Positions 6,086 through 7,853 of a DNA stretch of 7,853 nucleotides are shown piece by piece (position 1 is the stretch's first letter; every line of letters begins with the position of its first letter). Source of the DNA: Nitrososphaerota archaeon (GTDB lineage Archaea > Thermoproteota > Nitrososphaeria > Nitrososphaerales > Nitrosopumilaceae); assembly GCA_028867395.1 (NCBI GenBank), contig JAGWGO010000057.1:1-7853 (forward strand). The letters run 5' to 3'. The position numbers and the translations under genes are program-made. The notes below the pieces were generated by a model. That model had not been told where the DNA came from. It did not search any database and was given only the letters and a program-made list of their open reading frames with translations.

Positions 6086-6553
6086 TTATCTAGTTCTGAA
6101 TTTTAGTGGATAAAAGATTAGAAAGCCCAAGCCAACCAAAAGTATGGGAATTGATAATTGAAATTCAGGTATGGGCACGTACTGTACAAATAGTGGCGCC
6201 ATCTTGCTTAGTCTCTCATGATCATAATTGAAGACTTGCTGTGCGTCGGAAGAAAGTTGCGCCACAGATAACGGGTCAACGCCGAGGTCTTCAAGGCACT
6301 TTGCACTATCAGATGCCTTGTTTAGAAACGGATTGTACATGTAACCTACCAAGGATTGCATGTTATAGTTAGGATGGCTTTGTTTGTAGAGTTGTAATGC
6401 CTCGTTGATTCCATCAATGTTTGATTTGTAGAGGAATTTGACATAGTCTAGGTCATTTACGGTGCAGTTCATTGCCTCCGGCTCAAAGCCAAAGACTGGC
6501 AAAAACCCTCCTAGAGAAATACCAATAGCAAGAAATCCCCACAAAGTTTTCAA
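6086..6553 (-). CDS. Small exported protein with PEF-type C-terminal sorting signal
   Basis: A 155-residue protein not recognised as any functional family. Residues 1-22 form a signal peptide: a short basic start (Lys2) and a hydrophobic stretch (LWGFLAIGISLGGFLPVFG). The mature part has two cysteines, Cys30 and Cys86, which could pair outside the membrane. The C-terminus has the three-part pattern of an archaeosortase substrate: VPIPEF (126-131), a hydrophobic helix (about 134-149) and a basic tail (KFRTR). It matches the PEF-CTERM/PEFG-CTERM pattern seen in archaea, except that the residue after PEF is Gln, not Gly. The protein should thus end up at the cell surface. The frame has no ATG start; the TTG at 6551-6553 is used, since a stop codon lies three codons upstream. 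The gene is upstream of the ATPase on the same strand, 89 bp apart, but the ATPase seems to have its own promoter. Confidence 0.65.
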   Translation of the reverse strand: MKTLWGFLAIGISLGGFLPVFGFEPEAMNCTVNDLDYVKFLYKSNIDGINEALQLYKQSHPNYNMQSLVGYMYNPFLNKASDSAKCLEDLGVDPLSVAQLSSDAQQVFNYDHERLSKMAPLFVQYVPIPEFQLSIPILLVGLGFLIFYPLKFRTR

Positions 6554-6576
6554 TGAAATTCATAGTCGGTTTATCG

Positions 6577-6586
6577 TAAATATATT
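6577..6586 (-). promoter_or_regulatory. TATA-like box of the PEF-type exported protein gene
   Basis: AATATATTTA on the minus strand is centred about 28 bases before the TTG at 6553, the spacing expected for a leaderless or nearly leaderless archaeal transcript. This supports the TTG start. Confidence 0.5.
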
Positions 6587-6600
6587 GAAAAGAAAAATAT
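6587..6600 (-). terminator. T-rich tract downstream of the winged-helix gene
   Basis: On the minus strand this reads ATATTTTTCTTTTC, about 70 bases after the stop codon of the gene at 6667-7398 and directly before the TATA-like box of the next gene. It is a likely terminator for the upstream operon, by base composition and position only. Confidence 0.35.
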
Positions 6601-6666
6601 CATTTGTGATAATCAGGCGTGATCTCAGATAAACTCAGTTTGTTATTTTCTATGAGAGATTTTGCC

Positions 6667-7398
6667 CTAGTTGTACTGATTAAAAAAGTCCAGGCTGTTT
6701 CGTGCACCTGATTTTGACTTTTGCGACATCTTGGTTATCTGCTCAAATATTCTATAGGCACTTACCATGGATTCTGCTTTGCCTTTTTCACCTACTGCGT
6801 TGCTTTCCACTATTGCATATCTTGATACTATCTTGAGGTTTATCTCGGAATTACCATCAGTCCACTGCAAGACATAACCACCGTCTCCCTCAACTAATCC
6901 TATCCAGCGTAGATTCCCAAACCACTTTCCTATAAGCTTGCTTACAATCTCTTTAACCTCGATGCTGGTAGGAATGTACAGTTGTAGTACCTGGACAAAT
7001 TCTGTGTGTTGTTTTGAGATCTTTTTTGATAATTCTTCAAGGTCCAGTCGTGATTTTTGGACTAGAATTGACCTTAGGCTCTTGCTTAGCTTGTATCCAG
7101 TTTGACTTTTTTCCACAAGTCCCGAAGTTTCCAACCTGTACAAGGACCTTGCCAGGCTTTGCTGGTGCATCCCAAGTTTTCTGGCCAATCCATTGAATGT
7201 GTACTGATTATCTGAAACCTCATTGTCTTGGTTTAGCACAGACAATACTTTCTTGTCATTTTCCTGAAAGTCATCAAGCGATATTCCACAATTTTCATCG
7301 ATTACAAGTTGCACTATCTTCTCGTCTAGTGTTATCTCCTTTTCTTGTCCCTTGTCCACGATTTTTGTATCTATCTCGTCCATCTTATCTAACACCAT
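6667..7398 (-). CDS. Winged-helix DNA-binding protein of unknown function
   Basis: A 243-residue soluble protein I cannot name. The clear part is a winged helix at about 45-108: YTFNGLARKLGMHQQSLARS (66-85) gives the helix-turn-helix and SGLVEKSQTGYKLS (92-105) the wing. Before it is a charged N-terminal stretch (1-30). After it come an amphipathic segment (about 117-160) and an alpha/beta domain with IGLVEGDGGYVLQWTDGN (166-183), perhaps a ligand or dimerisation domain. Its gene starts 15 bp after the stop of the zinc-ribbon gene, so the two are probably one operon. The ATG at 7398 has a weak site (AAGGATC). A TATA-like TTAAATAAG at 7410-7422 would place an internal transcription start near 7390, favouring the Met at 7383 (residue 6), so the start is uncertain by five residues. 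It is probably a lineage-specific transcription factor. Confidence 0.65.
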   Translation of the reverse strand: MVLDKMDEIDTKIVDKGQEKEITLDEKIVQLVIDENCGISLDDFQENDKKVLSVLNQDNEVSDNQYTFNGLARKLGMHQQSLARSLYRLETSGLVEKSQTGYKLSKSLRSILVQKSRLDLEELSKKISKQHTEFVQVLQLYIPTSIEVKEIVSKLIGKWFGNLRWIGLVEGDGGYVLQWTDGNSEINLKIVSRYAIVESNAVGEKGKAESMVSAYRIFEQITKMSQKSKSGARNSLDFFNQYN

Positions 7399-7412
7399 AA
7401 TGATCCTTTTAC

Positions 7413-7688
7413 TTATTTAAGGGTAGGCAAGATTACCTCGTTATTTTTTTGTTTTTTCATTATACGCATTATAGACTTGTACAACAAGTTTAGCCCATTT
7501 TTTCTGGACTTGGAATTTCTTGAGTTTAATCGCAGTTTATTGTTGCAACACGGGCAACGCTGAAACGGATGCAAGTTTACATCTATGAATATTCCACATA
7601 CAGAGCACAGTCTCTGTCCTGCTAGAAACCTAAATCCATCAAGTGGTTTCTTTGCTGCAAATCTGTTGCAGGTTCCTTTGCATCTCAA
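7413..7688 (-). CDS. Small zinc-ribbon protein, conserved thaumarchaeal type
   Basis: A 91-residue Cys-rich protein. Cys3 and Cys7 (CKGTC), Cys28 and Cys31 (CSVC) and Cys45, Cys47 and Cys48 (CPCC) supply enough ligands for one or two zinc sites. The core KKPLDGFRFLAGQRLCSVCG, then IFI and CPCC, resembles a small family I remember as widespread in Thaumarchaeota, typically beginning MPCKGIC and continuing GQKRCQICEIFI and CPCC. Its function is unknown; a role in transcription or nucleic-acid binding is guesswork. The C-terminal tail (about 52-91) is basic. The frame has no ATG; the TTG at 7686-7688 places the first Cys exactly as in the family and is preceded by GGAGAG at 7698-7703. It is followed by the winged-helix gene and probably shares its transcript. 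Confidence 0.7.
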   Translation of the reverse strand: MRCKGTCNRFAAKKPLDGFRFLAGQRLCSVCGIFIDVNLHPFQRCPCCNNKLRLNSRNSKSRKNGLNLLYKSIMRIMKKQKNNEVILPTLK

Positions 7689-7697
7689 TAAATAATA

Positions 7698-7703
7698 CTC
7701 TCC
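7698..7703 (-). promoter_or_regulatory. Shine-Dalgarno site of the zinc-ribbon gene
   Basis: GGAGAG on the minus strand, nine bases before the TTG at 7688, supports this non-ATG start. No ATG occurs in frame between the upstream stop (7710-7712) and the TTG. Confidence 0.5.
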
Positions 7704-7741
7704 AACATATCAAAATGCGGCATGTATTCCATATGAACCTC

Positions 7742-7752
7742 TTAAAATAAAG
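7742..7752 (-). promoter_or_regulatory. TATA-like box upstream of the zinc-ribbon/winged-helix operon
   Basis: The minus strand reads CTTTATTTTAA here. Usual spacing puts the transcription start near 7720 and a leader of about 30 bases, consistent with the Shine-Dalgarno site at 7698-7703. The same AT-rich block could serve a plus-strand promoter. Confidence 0.35.
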
Positions 7753-7830
7753 TGATTAAGATGTAAGAAACCTAGTCACACGTTCTAATCGGGCAAGTCA
7801 ATTGCAGACAAGGTTGTTTTTACATTAAAG

Positions 7831-7853
7831 ATGTGCACCTGTAAGAATGGCAC
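7831..7853 (+). CDS. Possible start of a plus-strand gene, cut by the window end
   Basis: From an ATG at 7831 a frame stays open to the window edge, beginning MCTCKNG with a Cys-x-Cys pair. Only seven codons are visible, with no Shine-Dalgarno site and no TATA-like box at leaderless spacing; the AT-rich block at 7741-7752 could act as a divergent promoter with a leader of about 60 bases. This is a weak candidate only. Confidence 0.15.

Noticed and set aside
6625..6645. Palindrome AAACTCAGTTT between the exported-protein and winged-helix genes
   Set aside because: It has only 5-bp arms with a single central base and no clear promoter relation, so chance is sufficient.
7689..7853. A tRNA or box C/D RNA in the right-hand intergenic sequence
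   Set aside because: I found no cloverleaf arms, no T-loop and no paired C and D boxes on either strand.

Overview
The window looks like chromosomal DNA of an ammonia-oxidising-type archaeon (Nitrososphaerota/Thaumarchaeota). This rests on archaeal 20S proteasome genes, archaeal TATA-like boxes, a PEF-type C-terminal sorting signal of the kind common in that phylum, a small Cys-rich zinc-ribbon protein family I associate with that phylum, and an archaeal DUF4443-like winged-helix regulator. The assignment comes from sequence features and memory of families, not from a database search.

Layout, left to right. (1) 1-801, plus strand: the 3' end of a proteasome beta subunit gene, overlapping by one base (TAATG) a divergent alpha-type proteasome subunit. 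(2) 866-2104, minus strand: a MacB/FtsX-type ABC transporter permease, convergent with the proteasome genes across a short AT-rich terminator. (3) 2105-2501: a gene-poor interval with a 14-bp perfect inverted repeat, a separate 7-bp dyad and a TATA-like box leading into the next operon. (4) 2502-3968, plus strand: a NiCoT-family Ni2+/Co2+ permease followed after 24 bp by a DUF4443-like winged-helix regulator. (5) 3987-5996, minus strand: a P1B-type metal ATPase with no N-terminal metal-binding domain and an unusual membrane motif (Gly-Ala-Cys instead of Cys-Pro-Cys). (6) 6086-6553, minus: a small exported protein with a signal peptide and a PEF-type C-terminal anchor. (7) 6667-7688, minus: a likely two-gene operon, zinc-ribbon protein then winged-helix protein. 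(8) 7689-7853: upstream sequence, possibly with the first codons of a plus-strand gene.

The centre of the window reads as a transition-metal homeostasis neighbourhood: an uptake permease, a candidate regulator in the same operon, and a tail-to-tail metal ATPase that would move metal the other way. The metal of the ATPase and the regulator's ligand cannot be read from the sequence. The most notable features are the proline-less ATPase membrane motif, the alpha-type proteasome subunit that has lost most of the residues of the classical gate-opening cluster, and the palindromic elements upstream of the nickel/cobalt permease. I see no mobile element, CRISPR array, tRNA or rRNA.
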